Shown in pieces: positions 35,405-47,912 of a stretch of DNA of 64,000 nucleotides. Origin of the DNA: Trichuris trichiura. Taxonomy: Eukaryota > Nematoda > Enoplea > Trichinellida > Trichuridae. How positions within the stretch are numbered: the first letter of the stretch is position 1; the number at the start of each line of letters is the position of its first letter. A program made the position numbers and the translations under genes. The stretch covers positions 992,001-1,056,000 of the forward strand of contig JBAJFE010000009.1 in assembly GCA_037903355.1 (NCBI GenBank). Reading direction: 5' to 3'. The notes under the pieces were generated by a model. It was not told where the DNA came from. It did not search any database and saw nothing but the letters and a program-made list of their open reading frames with translations.

Positions 35405-38400
35405 TTAGTCCTCGCTGCTACTGTCATCAACGGTAGGATTTGGATTCGACACAACGGGACGACGCGCCCTGCGTAAAGACCGGTTATCACCTCGAACGCT
35501 GTCCAACACTTCCAATATGCCGAAGAGTTCGGCGAACTGCGTTTTCACCTCCTCCGAGCAATTGCGCTTCACCTGGTTGAGAGCGTTAGCAACGGCATCT
35601 TTTGAAAAGAATATATGACACCTTCGGGTGAAACATCTATATCGATCGAGATGGGCCAAAACTTGCTCCAGCGTTGGTACCTTTGGGGCCACTTTGCGAC
35701 CCCCTTTTGACGTTACCACCGAAGAGGACCCGTTGCTTGCTACCAGCTTGGCTAATTGAGCGGCAACCAATTCGGCTATCCGCTCGTCATATTCGTCGAT
35801 CAAAAATTGCAACATGCTCACCGCCCAAAGGTCCTTGTCGTTGGTTGGATCCCTTGAAAGTATCAGACGAACCAATACGGTCGAAGGATCGCGCTCCAAG
35901 TGACGCAGCAAAATGCTTATGAATGTCATTGCCTCCGTATGCTTCGGATACTCCAATTTGGGAATCAGCGATTGAATCCAATCCATTGGAACCCGTTCGG
36001 CGCTGACCAACTGCCAGAAGAACAATTGCTCGATCGTTTCCCACGCCAAGCTGGCTTGCAACACTCCGGAGAACGTATCCCTTCTGAACAGCTGAAAATC
36101 GCCTTGCGTCAACTGCACCAAAAAGTCGTGGAACAAAAGCGAATCCGTATTGGCCACTATAAGATGAATCAGTTGGGCAAGATGCGTTGTTGCCGTGGTA
36201 AAAAGGCCAACCAAATCGGGTAGAAGAAAAAAGAACAAGTACAGATCGTCGTTGACGCACATGTCCAAGTCGCTAACCAACATTTCCTGCAACTCGCGAC
36301 TAAGCACCTTGGCCAAATCTCTGTAAGGCGACATGTTCTTGTCGCCGCAGCTGCTTGTACGCAAAAAGTACAAAAGCAGATATCCAATTCTTCCTTGCTT
36401 TTCGTACATTTCGGCTAACAGCAGTAGAAGAGGCTGCCGAGACGGGTCTTCCTCCGGGGTGAGGCATAAGTTGCGAAAGATTACAAACAAAGGATGGCTG
36501 TTCAAAAAGTCGGCATCGGCGCGCACTTCCTTGGAAATGAACACCTTTCTATTGAACAAAGGCTTAAACAACGTGCATAGGCAATCGGCCAAGCAAGACG
36601 CCTGCTCTTCCTCAAAGTCTTCCAGTCTAAATATGGCCAGCAAAAGCGATTGCATCTGATCGCATTGAGCGGCGCGATCTTCGCCCATTGCTTTCATGTC
36701 TTCAATCATTGGACGCAATGTTTGATCCAGTAGAACCAATGGTTTTTCTATGTCAATTTCGGCGGTCTTCAGCAACGGGTCGATTAAAGCGCTACGCGAG
36801 ATTTCCGTAGGGACACTTTTTTCCTCGACGCCAGTTGAGGGAGGTCTCTTGACAGTGGGTCCTTTGTCTTTCTGCTCCTCAACAATAACAACTTGCTCTT
36901 CCGTCTCTTCATCGCTGAATTCAGCATCATCCGAAACCATATCCATAGAAGAAAGCGCAATACTGATCTCCATAGGCGACGGTTCAACAGGCATACTAAC
37001 TTCACCTTGGCGAATATACGTGCCTTCCGGCATCAAGTCCAACAAGGAAGCTTTCAAGTTGGCGTTGTAACATATGCTATCTATCAAAGGAGCTAAAGTG
37101 ACCACGACGCCTTTATCCAACATTAGCTTGAAAGCTTGTCGAACGCAAGACTTCATAGCCTCTTTGCCGGACGGATAAAACTCGGCAGTAATCAGAGACA
37201 AGAATTCAAGCAAGCTAGCAGTGATCGACGGCTGAGAACGACAACATTGATAGGCGGCCAACAAACCAGGTTCAATGTTCATTATACTGTCCTGCTCAAT
37301 ATCGAAAAAGAGCCAATCAAAGAACAAAGCAAGTTTGCATTGTTGGCTTTCCACCGGGTCCGAGCAAGTGCTTAAAATCCATACAATAAATGACCACCTT
37401 GGTATCACATCCGAAGCGAGAACGGTGTTGTTTGGATGAACGCACGAACAGACGTAGCGTACAACATCCTGCTTGAGACTATTGCATTCGGGTCGAAAGA
37501 GGCATTGTTTCTCTATCCATTCCAAGTAATAATGTTGATTTACAGTTTTCACGTTGATTAGAAGAAAGAACAACCGTCGCTCCAATTCAAAAGATAGCCT
37601 TGAGATAAAGTAGCGACGAGACGTCCGTATGGATAAGAGTTGCTCAATGCCTGTGAATTGGGGAGAAAAAGACGTAGGATTCAAAAGCAGATCTCGCCAA
37701 AGGGCGGCAAACTGAGGCAAACCGCCTACGCTCACCAGAATGCGTATCAAATCGCGACCAATCACTGAGCACTCAGCAAAACGTTCCCGTAGCATGGAAA
37801 TGCAAAAATGCGTCTCCTTTTGCCTCAACGCTTCGTACGTTTCGCCAAGGTGGTCCGGTATAAGACGAAGAAAAGAGTAAACCGCGTGCGGTATCACGTT
37901 GATGTTTTTGTCCATCCACGGTCGATTTTCCAAAAGCAAATTGAGCATTGTGTCTACGAGCCACAAGTTGCGAGCGCTCAAGTCGCCCACGAGGCACCAG
38001 CGAAACATATTCAAAGTTATGCTTTCCATGTAGGCAATGCCGCTTCGTATGGCTTCACGAAAAAACCAAAGCAACTGCTCTCTTGCCGTGTCGACCAATT
38101 TGGCAAACATTTCTATTACGATCCAATTGGCCTAAAGCAATGATCGATTATCAAACTCACCCAACGTATTTCAAACGTTTTCAAAGCGTTATTCCTTTCT
38201 ACTACTTACTGGTCGCGACGAACTTATTATTTATGCCTGGCGAGCCAAAGTTAAGACTCCCATAGGCTTCTAGCTTTGCAAAGGCTGGAGTAGAGCAGCA
38301 AATGAAAGATAGATCGACTTGACAAAAAATTGGAGAAAGGAGATGACTTTTTATTCAAAAACAAGTAGGCGAAAAAGGAAATATACGGTAACAACTTAAA

Positions 38401-41400
38401 ACGACGTGGACAAGACTATTCAAATTAACGGAGCACTGCAACTTGCCCTAACAAAATTGATCTCGCCAACTTGACTTCAAAACATTTTGGACTAGAAGCA
38501 ATTGGTCCTGCTGTTACATCTGCACTCACGTATACAATTCGCCTGACGTAAATCCGGCACGTGTCTGCTTACATGTATGATATTTTCTGCTATCCAGAAT
38601 TTGTACAACATACGGGTAATTTAGAGGCTGTATATCGTATACACACAAGGAATTCATGGAATTTATGACATTTACGTAGTATACTTTCCCTATAGGCAGA
38701 ATATCTGCAAAACTCACGGCTTGTATGTACTTGCACACGAGGATTATTTACACTATATACGGTTTATATAGCAAAGATGTAGTATCTATGGTGTATAAAA
38801 CTGCATGCATGGGATATGTAAGGAATATATAACATATACATGGTTTAAGTTACGCACAAAGAACATATTTACAAAATTTACCTTCTTTACGGCATATATG
38901 CAGTATTTGTTGTATATACTTGCATATGGAGAATATTTAGTGTATATACGGCATACTCCCGGTATAAATTGCAGTGCCTGCAAGATATACTTATGGTATA
39001 TCCGTGGTATAAATTAAATTGCTTTTAAATAGGATATCTACAGCATACAAGCGGCATGCATTCCTTACAAAGAAGGTATTTACAACATCTAATGTTCCTA
39101 AGGTACGGTTGCAGTACAGCAAATGCATACCTTATATGCCATGGCTACTGCATGCGTGCTTGGAAATCCTGTATATCACAATAACCTTACTTGCAAGTAA
39201 TATATATGGCGTCTATGTGTGTTACAGGCAACGTATGAAATCGGTCATTTAATAAAATGCCTAAGCGATCTATAGAATTTTCAAAGTCTTCAGGCGAAGT
39301 ATAAAACACTTAACTTAAATCGAGTCTTTTCACTTTTGTCCCCACAAACCAACAGTGGCGACACCTATAGTACAAAATGGGTTGTATTTTCGCTACTTTG
39401 CAGGCTATACTTCTCTTGTACCTTGGCTTAGGCTTAGGCTAAAGCGGAAAAATATCCGACAAGGATGCGAGACAAGCTGGGTACTTTGGACATAGAACCT
39501 TGCTGGCTATCGTGCTGAGCCCTAGCCTAAGCCTATGCCAAAGTATAAGAAAAGTGCAGCTACGTCGGAGCGGGAAAACAGCACAATTTGCCTAAAAAAA
39601 TCATGCCTTGTATGGATTTCTGGCATTTCACACATTGCCTGTAACATATAGACTAACATTCCCTCTGTACAACGTAGATACTACAGGTATGCGGTGCATA
39701 GAGTAAATATCATAAATACATTTTTTACGTGCAACTTAAAGCATGTAAACGCAATAGATTTCATGAATACCACATGCACGCGGTTGCATACACTACAGAT
39801 AGTACAGCCATGCTTTAGGGATCATTTATACCGTAGCTATCCTAGTTATAAGTTATGTATACTACGTAAAAGCTATATGTAACGTAAACATTCCTCGTGT
39901 GCGAGTGCATACAGCATACGTACTATGCGTGTGCCACGGAAATTGTGTTTATCGCAGGCAGGCAAAATATACTACGTAAATGCCATAAATACCTTGTATG
40001 TATACGATATAAAACCTGTATATTACGCGTAGATTATAGAAAACTTGGAGAGCGGAAAATACTTAACGTGTTAGCAGCCTGTACTGCATCCGTGCTGTAT
40101 ATGGCATAAATATCTGCTTGTTGTGTACTTACTCCATGCATCACGTATACTGGATTTGCGCAAGGCAAACTGTATACGTAAATGCAGGTATGCCAGCAGG
40201 ATCAATTGCTTCTAAGCTGACTAGAAATCAAGTTGACCGCACTCTCAATTATAGGATAATTAGGTGAAAAAAATTACTGTTTACGATAGCTTATTTATAT
40301 GCGCAGCAAGGCTGCATTTTATAAGAATTGTTAGGAATAATTTTCGGGATTCTACTAACTCTATCCTTACTATAGTACGTTAAACACGACAACGCTGAGA
40401 GCTCGACCGGAGGAGCCTGAAAGTTAGGTATTATAATTTCTATAGGGAACGACCTATTACTTATTTAAAAAAATTATAAAAGCTTCAAATGCCAAAAGTC
40501 TGTACTTTGAAGTAAGAACGTAATGTAGAAAACTAACGCGAAGCTTGAAAAGACAGAAATACTGTTGAGGCGTTGTTTTATCAGATAATAAACGAATTCA
40601 ATATCCGGAACATAATGCAAATAGAAAAAGATGAGTTTATCTAAAAGTTTCTAATATGTCGTTCTTACAACTTTCGATGCCGCGACGAGAGGAAAGAATT
40701 ACTTCATTTTCAGGAAAAATAAGCCCTATAATGAAGGCACAGTAAAACCGAAAGGAAGAATAAAAAACAGCATTAAAAGTGATGGAAACGCAGATAAACC
40801 GTGCCGGCGAAATTGCTGCACTCACAACAAAAATAAGGCCCAAAACGTTTTTCAAACTGGCCATCTGAGCTACGCTACTTCAAGAAACTTTAAAAGGGCG
40901 GTTCTTTTGTTAAAACTTTTTAGACACAGCCTTGGATTCCCTACACAATTCCGAACGTTGCTGATCTTAAAAAAAGCATTAAAGCGAAAGCTTAAACCCA
41001 TTTTTAAATAGTAATTATTTTGCGCTTTGGAAAAAACATTTATGGTATTGGCAAAAACCTATTAACATTTCAAAGGTTTGTTCAAGTCTGCAAAAAAAGG
41101 TTTTCGCAATCGTCGATCGATCGAAAGCGGAAATCGTGCTATGCTAAGCAAGCGGATGTAACGGACCGACTACAATACGAACCTTTGTTAAAACGAAGCT
41201 CATTCCATCTCTTGTTATAAAAGTCAATCCGCGATAATAGAGCGGGGCGCGGGCTGGATTAGTGAGTATGCCGTAGAAGAGTCCCAACGAAACGTCATCT
41301 TGCATATTCTGTCCAACCAAGACCATTAATGCGTCGTGCATTTCGCTTTCGGACACTTCTCTAATTCTGGACAACAACAATGCGTAACAAGATTCCATCT

Positions 41401-41497
41401 TCTCTTCCAACTCGTCCTTGAATTCAACGCAAGAGAGCGCGAACAGTTTGGAAGGTTTCCGCAATGGCTTTATGCTCGCTCCCTCGGCTCCAGTCAT
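35405..41497 (-). CDS. INTS3: Integrator complex subunit 3
   Basis: Two minus-strand exons, 41183-41497 and 35405-38131, join in phase to 1013 residues (human 1043). INTS3 is part of Integrator, which cleaves snRNA and promoter-proximal transcripts, and of the SOSS DNA-repair complex. Exon 1 matches the family N-terminus: EFKDELEEKMESCYALL, then SEMHDALMVLVGQ, SLGLFYGILT and FITRDGMSFVLTK. Exon 2 begins ANWIVIEMFAKLVDT directly after it, then QLLWFFREAIRSG, LRQKETHFCISMLRERF, FSPQFTGIEQLL, VIPRWSFIVWIL and ALFFDWLFF; the C-terminal half has YEKQGRIGYLLLYFLR. The join is also supported by matching spacing to the human protein. Exon 2 is an unusually long uninterrupted 2.7 kb and intron 1 (38132-41182, 3051 nt) is the largest in the window; it holds the degenerate repeat field. 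Divergent from PDSS1, 870 bases away. Confidence 0.93.
38540..40190. repeat. Degenerate AT-rich, palindrome-rich repeat field in INTS3 intron 1
   Basis: Recurring short words (gtatatac, gcatatatgc, ggcatac, tacgta, gcatgc, ggtataaat) at irregular spacing of tens of bases in two blocks, about 38,540-39,240 and 39,640-40,190. They are separated by a TTAGGC-containing insert at about 39,360-39,620. No coding capacity is seen. It looks like a decayed satellite, but a regular unit length could not be fixed by eye. Confidence 0.55.
39400..39560. repeat. Inverted TTAGGC tracts inside the intronic repeat field
   Basis: ccttggcttaggcttaggct near 39410 faces ccctagcctaagcctatgcc near 39520 as an imperfect inverted pair. 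The arms are related to the other TTAGGC-bearing repeats in the window, but the ends differ. Confidence 0.55.
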
Positions 41498-42367
41498 TGT
41501 TTAAATAAATCTTGTTAGCTTGGCGCCAATTGGACGTAGGATACAAGCAGTCAGCGGAACGAATGCGCCTCAAAATTCAAACAACCCAATGCTTCATAAA
41601 GAGCTGCGAAACGATTGTTCTACAGAAGAAATACTTGCAAGAATTATTCAATTAGTCATACTATTGAACCGTCTTTTTTTAAACATAACTTAACAAAGAC
41701 TTTCTGCTTTCCAATGAAACCTGATGGAACGACGCTTAATTATTCACGGAATACGGTGCTTAAGTTTGTAAGCGTTAAAGGATGGAGACGTACGAGAAGT
41801 GGGAAGCGGAAAAATTTTAAAAAAAGAAACGACTAGTCTACAGTTTAGACGAATACTGTTCTACTTTCGTAGGCATGACGAGCTACAGACAAACTCCCTG
41901 CTTGAATTCCATAATATTGTTTGCTTTGTTTTTCAGGGCAAATTCCCATATTTTATAATTGATTTCGTTTAATTTAACTTATCCGAATTAAGCAGACGAT
42001 TGGGTATAAATTCACATGCAATTTAAGCGATAACGGATCGCTTATTTTTTTTCAAACCTGCCGAATAGTGTTCCATTTTATGCTATATTTACTTAATCAA
42101 CATATTAATTCATTTCTACCTTGATCAAATCTTGGGACATTGCCGTAATGCCCAGTAAGCATCGCTGCAGGTGATATTTGCCGCGCGAGTTACAATTGTC
42201 GGCAGGGCAGCAATGTTTACCTGCAAATCAAAATTCATTCTGATATGTGTCTTGTTGTCAAAATAAGTTTGGGATGTCCTTTGGTGCAGCCCGAAATATT
42301 AGTTCAGCCATGTAGTTAAACACATGTCGTCATCCTTTTTGTCGTAATCTTGCTTACGATCAGCAAG
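41498..42367. other. Divergent intergenic region INTS3 / PDSS1
   Basis: 870 bases between two divergent start codons; presumably holds both promoters. No TATA box or other definite element could be assigned. Confidence 0.4.
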
Positions 42368-45300
42368 ATGCAACCGTTTATCCGGTGCACTGCCAAAGTC
42401 ATTTATGCAAGTGGTTCAGCTGTTCATCACTGCCACAGTAATTTTTCCCTTTCGACTTGGCTACTTTGTTCCCTTGTGAATTTAGATACACTGTTAAGGA
42501 ATCGTCGGCCACTTGTTTTCTCCCGTTTCTTGTTTAGCTCAGGTCCAACCGATGTTCTGCCTCTGGAAAGTCACTCTTTGCCTTGCGAAATTAGTGCAAT
42601 GCTCAATTCGGTTCAAAAGGATATTTCAAAGGTAGATTTTTATTGCTTTAATTTTCAACAAGTACAGCTGGCTACTTCCTGCCGAAATATTGCTTTGCTA
42701 AACCAGTGATAATTTCTTTACTCTCTTGCCTTGACATTTATAAAATACGCGCGCCAAGAATGCTATCACAACTTGTGTATGAGCTCTTAAAACTGCCTCA
42801 TGTTGGGTAATGTTATTCAATAATTCTGTACAGAATAACAAGTTCAAGCGATGTCGAGCTGTTTAAACACAAGGCGACATTGCGTCGTCTCGCTACAAGG
42901 AGGGCACATTGTTTAAGTAATTATTTTGCTCCAAAAGGCTATGTTGTCTTTTTTTTACTATGCAAACGTGTTGCAATACTGCTAATTTAAAAAGGTGATA
43001 ATCAGGTTACTGTTACTGTAGTGTTTAAATGTTTGAACTACCATATTGTTATAGGTACGTTTTTCTAGCAAAAGATGCAGATATAAAATGAGTTTTAATC
43101 ATATTCAGCAATGTACTATTTATTTAGGTGACCGCAAGGTTGTAGCTCTTATATAATCCTTTTTCATTTAGTTTTTAGAGCTCGGCGCACACGCAGAAGT
43201 ATTAGGACTTGCCGAGCGGGCCTTTTTCCCTAGCGGAAAGCTGATGAGGCCGCGCGTTATTCTTTTGATGGCTGCCCTGTGCAATAAAATGCGAGAAGAA
43301 ACGACTCCCAAGTATTCGTACCTGCTTACTACAAGTGTACTGTAACTTTTAAATTTCCATTCCAGCGTTGTTTCCAAGAAACAGTACAAAATAGCTATGG
43401 TTTCCGAAATGATCCATGTTGCTTCATTGATACACGACGACATCATAGACGAAGCAACCACTCGAAGAGGGGCGGTCACATTTAACGAATCCGATGGTTG
43501 CTCGACAGTAAGAACTTTATTTCCTAGTACTGTTTCAACCCTTTTCCTTTCATATGGCTTCTCTCATTGGGTTTCATACGTTAAACGACCCACCGTGATC
43601 GTGTTCTGCCCTTACGTAAGCTTAAGCTTAAAAAAGGTTTATATTTTTGGTTTAGGCTCAAGCCAAGATAGAATAAAATAGCCAGCATGCTTCTCATTAA
43701 CCGCAGAGCAGCGCGGGCGCATGCTTGGCATAAAAGAACCTGCATTCCGTAGACGGTAGCCCGCGTAAAGGATAGGATTTTTTAAAATTTATTAATGCTC
43801 TTCAAAGTTGCGCTGTTTCTTTTTCTATTTGCGCCATTACCAAACCTCGGCTACAGTTTAATCGATGGTCTAGCATGGCGCTAAAGAACTTGCTGTTACT
43901 GTCAGACTGAAGTTAATAAATTTCGGTTACTAGAATGCAGCCACACTTTTATTTTCGCAAGTTTGTTCTTGCGCTCGGTAAGGCGGTATTCTTGCTTGTA
44001 GGCTGTTTTTCTTGGCGACTTTATTCTTGCTCAAGCAACCTTATTACTAACTTCCATTGGCAGCGCTGACGTCATACGGATTTTGGCTCAGGTAACATAT
44101 TGCTTTTATGCTTTGGTAAGCGTGCTTTCCATTTTCCTATCTGCGCTGTTCAAAATGCGTTTCCTTGCGTTGTGTAGCAATTTTGGAATTCTTAGCCAAA
44201 GTCTTGTTCAGGTAATCGAAGACTTGGTCCGTGGCGAATTAATGCAAGCTGACCAAGTGGCTTCCGAAGAGAATTCATTCGCTGATTATGTACTTAAAAG
44301 TTACAAAAAGACTGGTAGTCTGTTTAGTCACAGTCTAAAAGCGGTAATGCTTACCATAAATAGCCGTTTTGTCGTCTTTATCCGTAGCTGTTGTTTGCAG
44401 GTTGCCGTTTTAGGATGTTGCAGTAATTACGTTGTTGACATGGCGTTTAATTTTGGTCGTAATTTTGGAATAATGTTCCAGCTAGTTGATGATCTCTTAG
44501 ATTTCACCTCAACTGATGGAGAGCTTGGAAAGCCGACGGGAGCAGACTTACGCGCCGGCGTTATAACTGGTCCCGTCCTTTTCGCTTGTCGGCAGGTACG
44601 CCTAATTTCTACTTGATCAGACTAATATGCAAATTTTAATATCTGGGCACCGCCAGCCGCTGTTTTCCCAGCAATTAAAGCACTCCTTTAGGTTAATTAT
44701 GATATGTTAATAACTGTTTTTTGAATAGTTTTTATGCGTTCCAAAAGTCCCATTCAAACACTCGCCGTTCGATAGGCCGTCAGTATTCGCTCATTCATTG
44801 AGTTACAGTTTTAAAACCTTTTTCTATTAAGTGCTCGTGTGTACTGTAGGTATAACTGAAATCAAGTTCTCTTAGTTCAAATAATTGCAGTTGACCTTGG
44901 ATTTAAGTTTAGGCTGTCCACGCTTACCAAAACCAGCGTGAAATGACTTTAAGCGTAAGGTTAGGATGCCTGCAGCTGGCTAGAAAAACAGAATTTGAGT
45001 CTGGTTCCACCTACAGTACTCCCGGCGCGTCTAATGGAAAAGCCCCAACTTTTATACCCTGTTTGTTGCTCTGCTGGTGTTCCAGTTTAGTTTCATTGTC
45101 TGCGAAGAGCAGTTTTTGCTTTAAGCAGGTAGCTCAACGTGCAAGCAAGTCTGTTTCCTTGAACTTTTGCGTATTCATTTTTGAATTTTGTGTAACCTGC
45201 GCATCTTTTTCATTTTCAAATTCTTTCTGTATCCGCCCTTTATTTTTTAGACGCCGCGCCTGAATTGCACATATTAGGTAGTAGCACACCTTTGCGATAT

Positions 45301-45715
45301 TCAAACGCGTATCCGCGATGCTATGCACGAGTTCCTATATTGAATTTATTAATGAAGGCTTGATAATTTGACCTGTCGCATTTTTATGATAGAAATTGAA
45401 GTTAACACAGTCTGCTCCGTGTATTGCATTCTTGCTTGGCGTAGTGCTTCGTTATATTTTGGACTAGTTCTAATTTTGCGTTGAACTGTTTAGTATCCGG
45501 AAGTTGCGGACATCATCAGACGACAATTCGCTGAACCAGGTGATTTTGACCGGTGCATGTCGTTGGTTGGGCGTAGCGATGGCATCTTGCGCACCAAACA
45601 GTTGGCCGAACAGTTTCGAATCGAAGCATCTCGATGTTTGCACGGTTTTCCAGACTGCGAGTACCGAAGATGCTTGGACAGCATATGCAAACAGCGTATT
45701 AGTCAAATTAATTGA
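42368..45715 (+). CDS. PDSS1: Polyprenyl (decaprenyl/nonaprenyl) diphosphate synthase subunit 1, ubiquinone side chain
   Basis: Exons 42368-42631, 43172-43311, 43366-43507, 44002-44091, 44212-44343, 44401-44595 and 45494-45715 join in phase to 394 residues (human 415; worm COQ-1). It makes the long isoprenoid tail of ubiquinone in mitochondria. Seen: a basic, Ser-rich N-terminus without acidic residues that suits a mitochondrial presequence; KLMRPRVI; the first Asp-rich motif in [43 protein letters not shown]; the second Asp-rich motif in [32 protein letters not shown]; then [10 protein letters not shown]. Both DDxxD metal/substrate motifs are intact. Two introns have taken in repeats (43508-44001 and 44596-45493). 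Confidence 0.93.
43580..43760. repeat. Dispersed TTAGGC-related repeat in a PDSS1 intron
   Basis: Shares cgacccaccgtgat, cccttacgtaagcttaagc, tttaggctcaagccaagat, ccagcatgct and the ending gaacctgcattcc with the 33,345-33,540 copy. The telomere-like words are decayed here. Confidence 0.6.
44818..45045. mobile_element. MITE copy in a PDSS1 intron
   Basis: Begins ctattaagtgctcgtgtgta then ctgtaggtataactgaaatc, and ends with cctacagtactcccggcgcg followed by tctaatggaaaag; both ends match the 185-bp element at 59011-59195. The terminal inverted repeats are more decayed here. Confidence 0.65.
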
Positions 45716-46634
45716 GGTGCGATTGAACTAAAATTCTTCTTCCAAAAAAGAGTATAAACTTGTCAGTATTTACGAGTCAGCAGTGCCTCCGGCGCTGCTT
45801 CAACTCTTTTAGTTTTATCGCGAAAAGTTATGGTTGATTTAGTTGTTGGCTTTTTATCTTTTTTGCATATTGTTGCGTCACTTCAACCCTCGCTTCTGTA
45901 AGCTGAGGATCACGTGACGCTATATAGTTTCGCAGCTGCATTCATTGTCATGATTTCTTAAAACCTGTGTGGCAGCAGCGCACATCGGCATTCTCCTGCA
46001 ATCCAAAGGCAGTGCTGTCATTTCCGTTTTGCCCCACTTGCGTGGGCGTTCCATTCTGCATTACCGGTCAAAAAGTTCGCGTAATTTTCTACTATGAAAC
46101 CTAAATGCGTCACTGGTTAAGTCTTAGCCACTTTTTTGATTTCAAAAGCGAGACCGTAAGATTTATTTACATATTCAAATTTCTACTTAAAAAAGACAAT
46201 TGTTGTTACCGCTATAGTTTTTAAGTTTTCCAACTATTGTTTTCGCTTCTCATCTCATTTGGAGTGAGAGGAAACTTTCTTAGATCATAGCAGAGTTGTT
46301 GCTTAAAATGAGAGAAAATTATTGTCAACCATGTAAGTCTTAGCTCTTCGCGGTAACAGCGTGGATTCATACTGCTGCGTATGTGACGTCATGACGACGC
46401 GCAGGTTGCATTTAAATATTTAAATTTGAATTTCAGACATTGAGCTACGCGATAAATGCCCTTAATGTTCTACGTCGTCGCTACAGGCCTTTTACTGGCC
46501 TTATGAAATGCATATTAATAGAATAGGATGACAAGCGGTTTAGCGCTTTAGTGTTAATTTTATTGATTTGTTTTCCGTACGACCGGGCGAACAGTAAAAC
46601 GTTTTGCCCGCTGTTTAAAAATGCTTAGCTCAGA
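45716..46634. other. Intergenic spacer, nothing recognised
   Basis: Between PDSS1 and the convergent threonine dehydratase. No coding exon, RNA gene or clear repeat. Confidence 0.4.
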
Positions 46635-47912
46635 TCAGTTTTCACCTTTGGAAAGTCTGTCGCATGACAGGTCCGGATAGACGGAACGAAGAGCATCTTC
46701 AACTTCGCTAGCGTGATCTCCGTCTCGCGTTTCGACTACTACTCTTGCTTGTTCGCAGTGGACATCCGTTGGAGTCCAAACTTTTTCAATATGAACATCC
46801 CGAATGGTTGCATTGCGTTTAGATAGCAATTGGGTTAAATGATTGACGCCTAAGCGATCGTCCAGAATAAGCGTAAATCGAATTAGGCGTCCTTCCAAAG
46901 CGAGACCTCGACGGAGGGTGTGGCAGAGAACGGTGGTGTCTATGTTTCCTCCGCTTAGAACGATTACTACCTTTTTGCCTTGCAATTCCGGCAAAGTTTT
47001 AGTCAACAGTGCCGCAAAGCCTGCGGCACCCGCACCCTCGACCACTACCTTTTCAACTTCGACCAGTTTCAGAATGGCTGTTGCAATGACCGTCTCGGAA
47101 ACGCAGACAATTTTGTCTACACATTTTGACGCTATTTTGAATGCGTTGTATCCAACCATAGAAACTGCCAAACCGTCAGCTAACGTTGGCTTAAGGTTGA
47201 CTTCGACTGGCTTGCCGGCATTCATTGAATGGCTGAAGCTGCGACATCGTTCCGGTTCAACAGCGATAATGGTTGCTTGAGGTCTTAGCGTTTTGACAGC
47301 CAATGATATGCCAGCTAGAAGTCCAGCGCCACCTACTTGAACAATGACGGCGTCAACATCCGGTACTTGTTCGACAATTTCCAAACCAATGGTTCCTTGA
47401 CCAGCTATCACGTCCGGATGATCGTAGCCATTGATATAGCAGATACCTTTCTCTTTGCTCAACGTTAGAGCATAGTCTTTGCTCTGTTGTAGATTGTCGC
47501 CGCTTAAGATGGTTTTCGCTTTGTGCATTCGGCAGTTGTTCACTTTGACCAAAGGAGCATTCTTTGGCATCACTACCGTTACTGGAATGCCCAATAGTCG
47601 CCCATGAAAGGACATGCCTAAAGCGTGGTTGCCGGCTGACGCACATATCACTCCGGAAACTTTGGCTTCCTTTGACAGTTTGCTCAGAGCGTAACGAGCT
47701 CCTCGTTCCTTGAAGCTTCCCGTTGTTTGCATGTATTCCCGTTTGATGTATAGGTCGCAACTGGTCATTTCCGAAAGGTTAGCCGACCTTAAGCAGGGTG
47801 TCCTTATAACGCTACCGGAAATGACGTAAGAGGCGCAGGCGATCTCGGAGAAGGGAATCTCTCTGGGATTGGCCGGATCGCACATAGGATCGGCGGGAAC
47901 ATCTTTGGCCAT
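46635..47912 (-). CDS. Threonine/serine dehydratase (PLP-dependent, with ACT-like C-terminal domain)
   Basis: One uninterrupted minus-strand exon, 425 residues. It deaminates L-threonine or L-serine to the 2-oxoacid plus ammonia. Fold-type II PLP marks: GSFKERGARYAL with the Schiff-base Lys, SAGNHALGMS, YDHPDVIAGQGT, the glycine-rich VQVGGAGLLAG, EPERC, EGAGAAGFAAL and VLSGGNID near the end of the catalytic domain. From about residue 340 a small regulatory, ACT-like region follows (RLIRFTLILDDRLGVNHLT, IRDVHIEK). The layout matches catabolic threonine dehydratase (bacterial TdcB/IlvA-like, worm K01C8.1 type). Serine racemase is less likely because of the ACT-like tail. Every other confidently modelled neighbour of similar size has introns; this one has none. 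Confidence 0.92.
   Translation of the reverse strand: MAKDVPADPMCDPANPREIPFSEIACASYVISGSVIRTPCLRSANLSEMTSCDLYIKREYMQTTGSFKERGARYALSKLSKEAKVSGVICASAGNHALGMSFHGRLLGIPVTVVMPKNAPLVKVNNCRMHKAKTILSGDNLQQSKDYALTLSKEKGICYINGYDHPDVIAGQGTIGLEIVEQVPDVDAVIVQVGGAGLLAGISLAVKTLRPQATIIAVEPERCRSFSHSMNAGKPVEVNLKPTLADGLAVSMVGYNAFKIASKCVDKIVCVSETVIATAILKLVEVEKVVVEGAGAAGFAALLTKTLPELQGKKVVIVLSGGNIDTTVLCHTLRRGLALEGRLIRFTLILDDRLGVNHLTQLLSKRNATIRDVHIEKVWTPTDVHCEQARVVVETRDGDHASEVEDALRSVYPDLSCDRLSKGEN

Noticed and set aside
38189..38270. Extra INTS3 exon ending at a gtgagt donor
   Set aside because: Joining exon 1 directly to the exon at 38131 reproduces the family spacing exactly; the extra segment has no homology.
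38526..40109. Several 60-77 residue frames rich in Tyr, Ile and Cys
   Set aside because: They are translations of the tata/catg-rich repeat field in the INTS3 intron.
40637..40864. Minus-strand frame starting MASLKNVLGLIFVVSAAISPA, signal-peptide-like
   Set aside because: It lies inside the large INTS3 intron, has a possible donor within the hydrophobic run but no partner exon, and the rest of the frame shows no domain. A nested gene is possible but unsupported.
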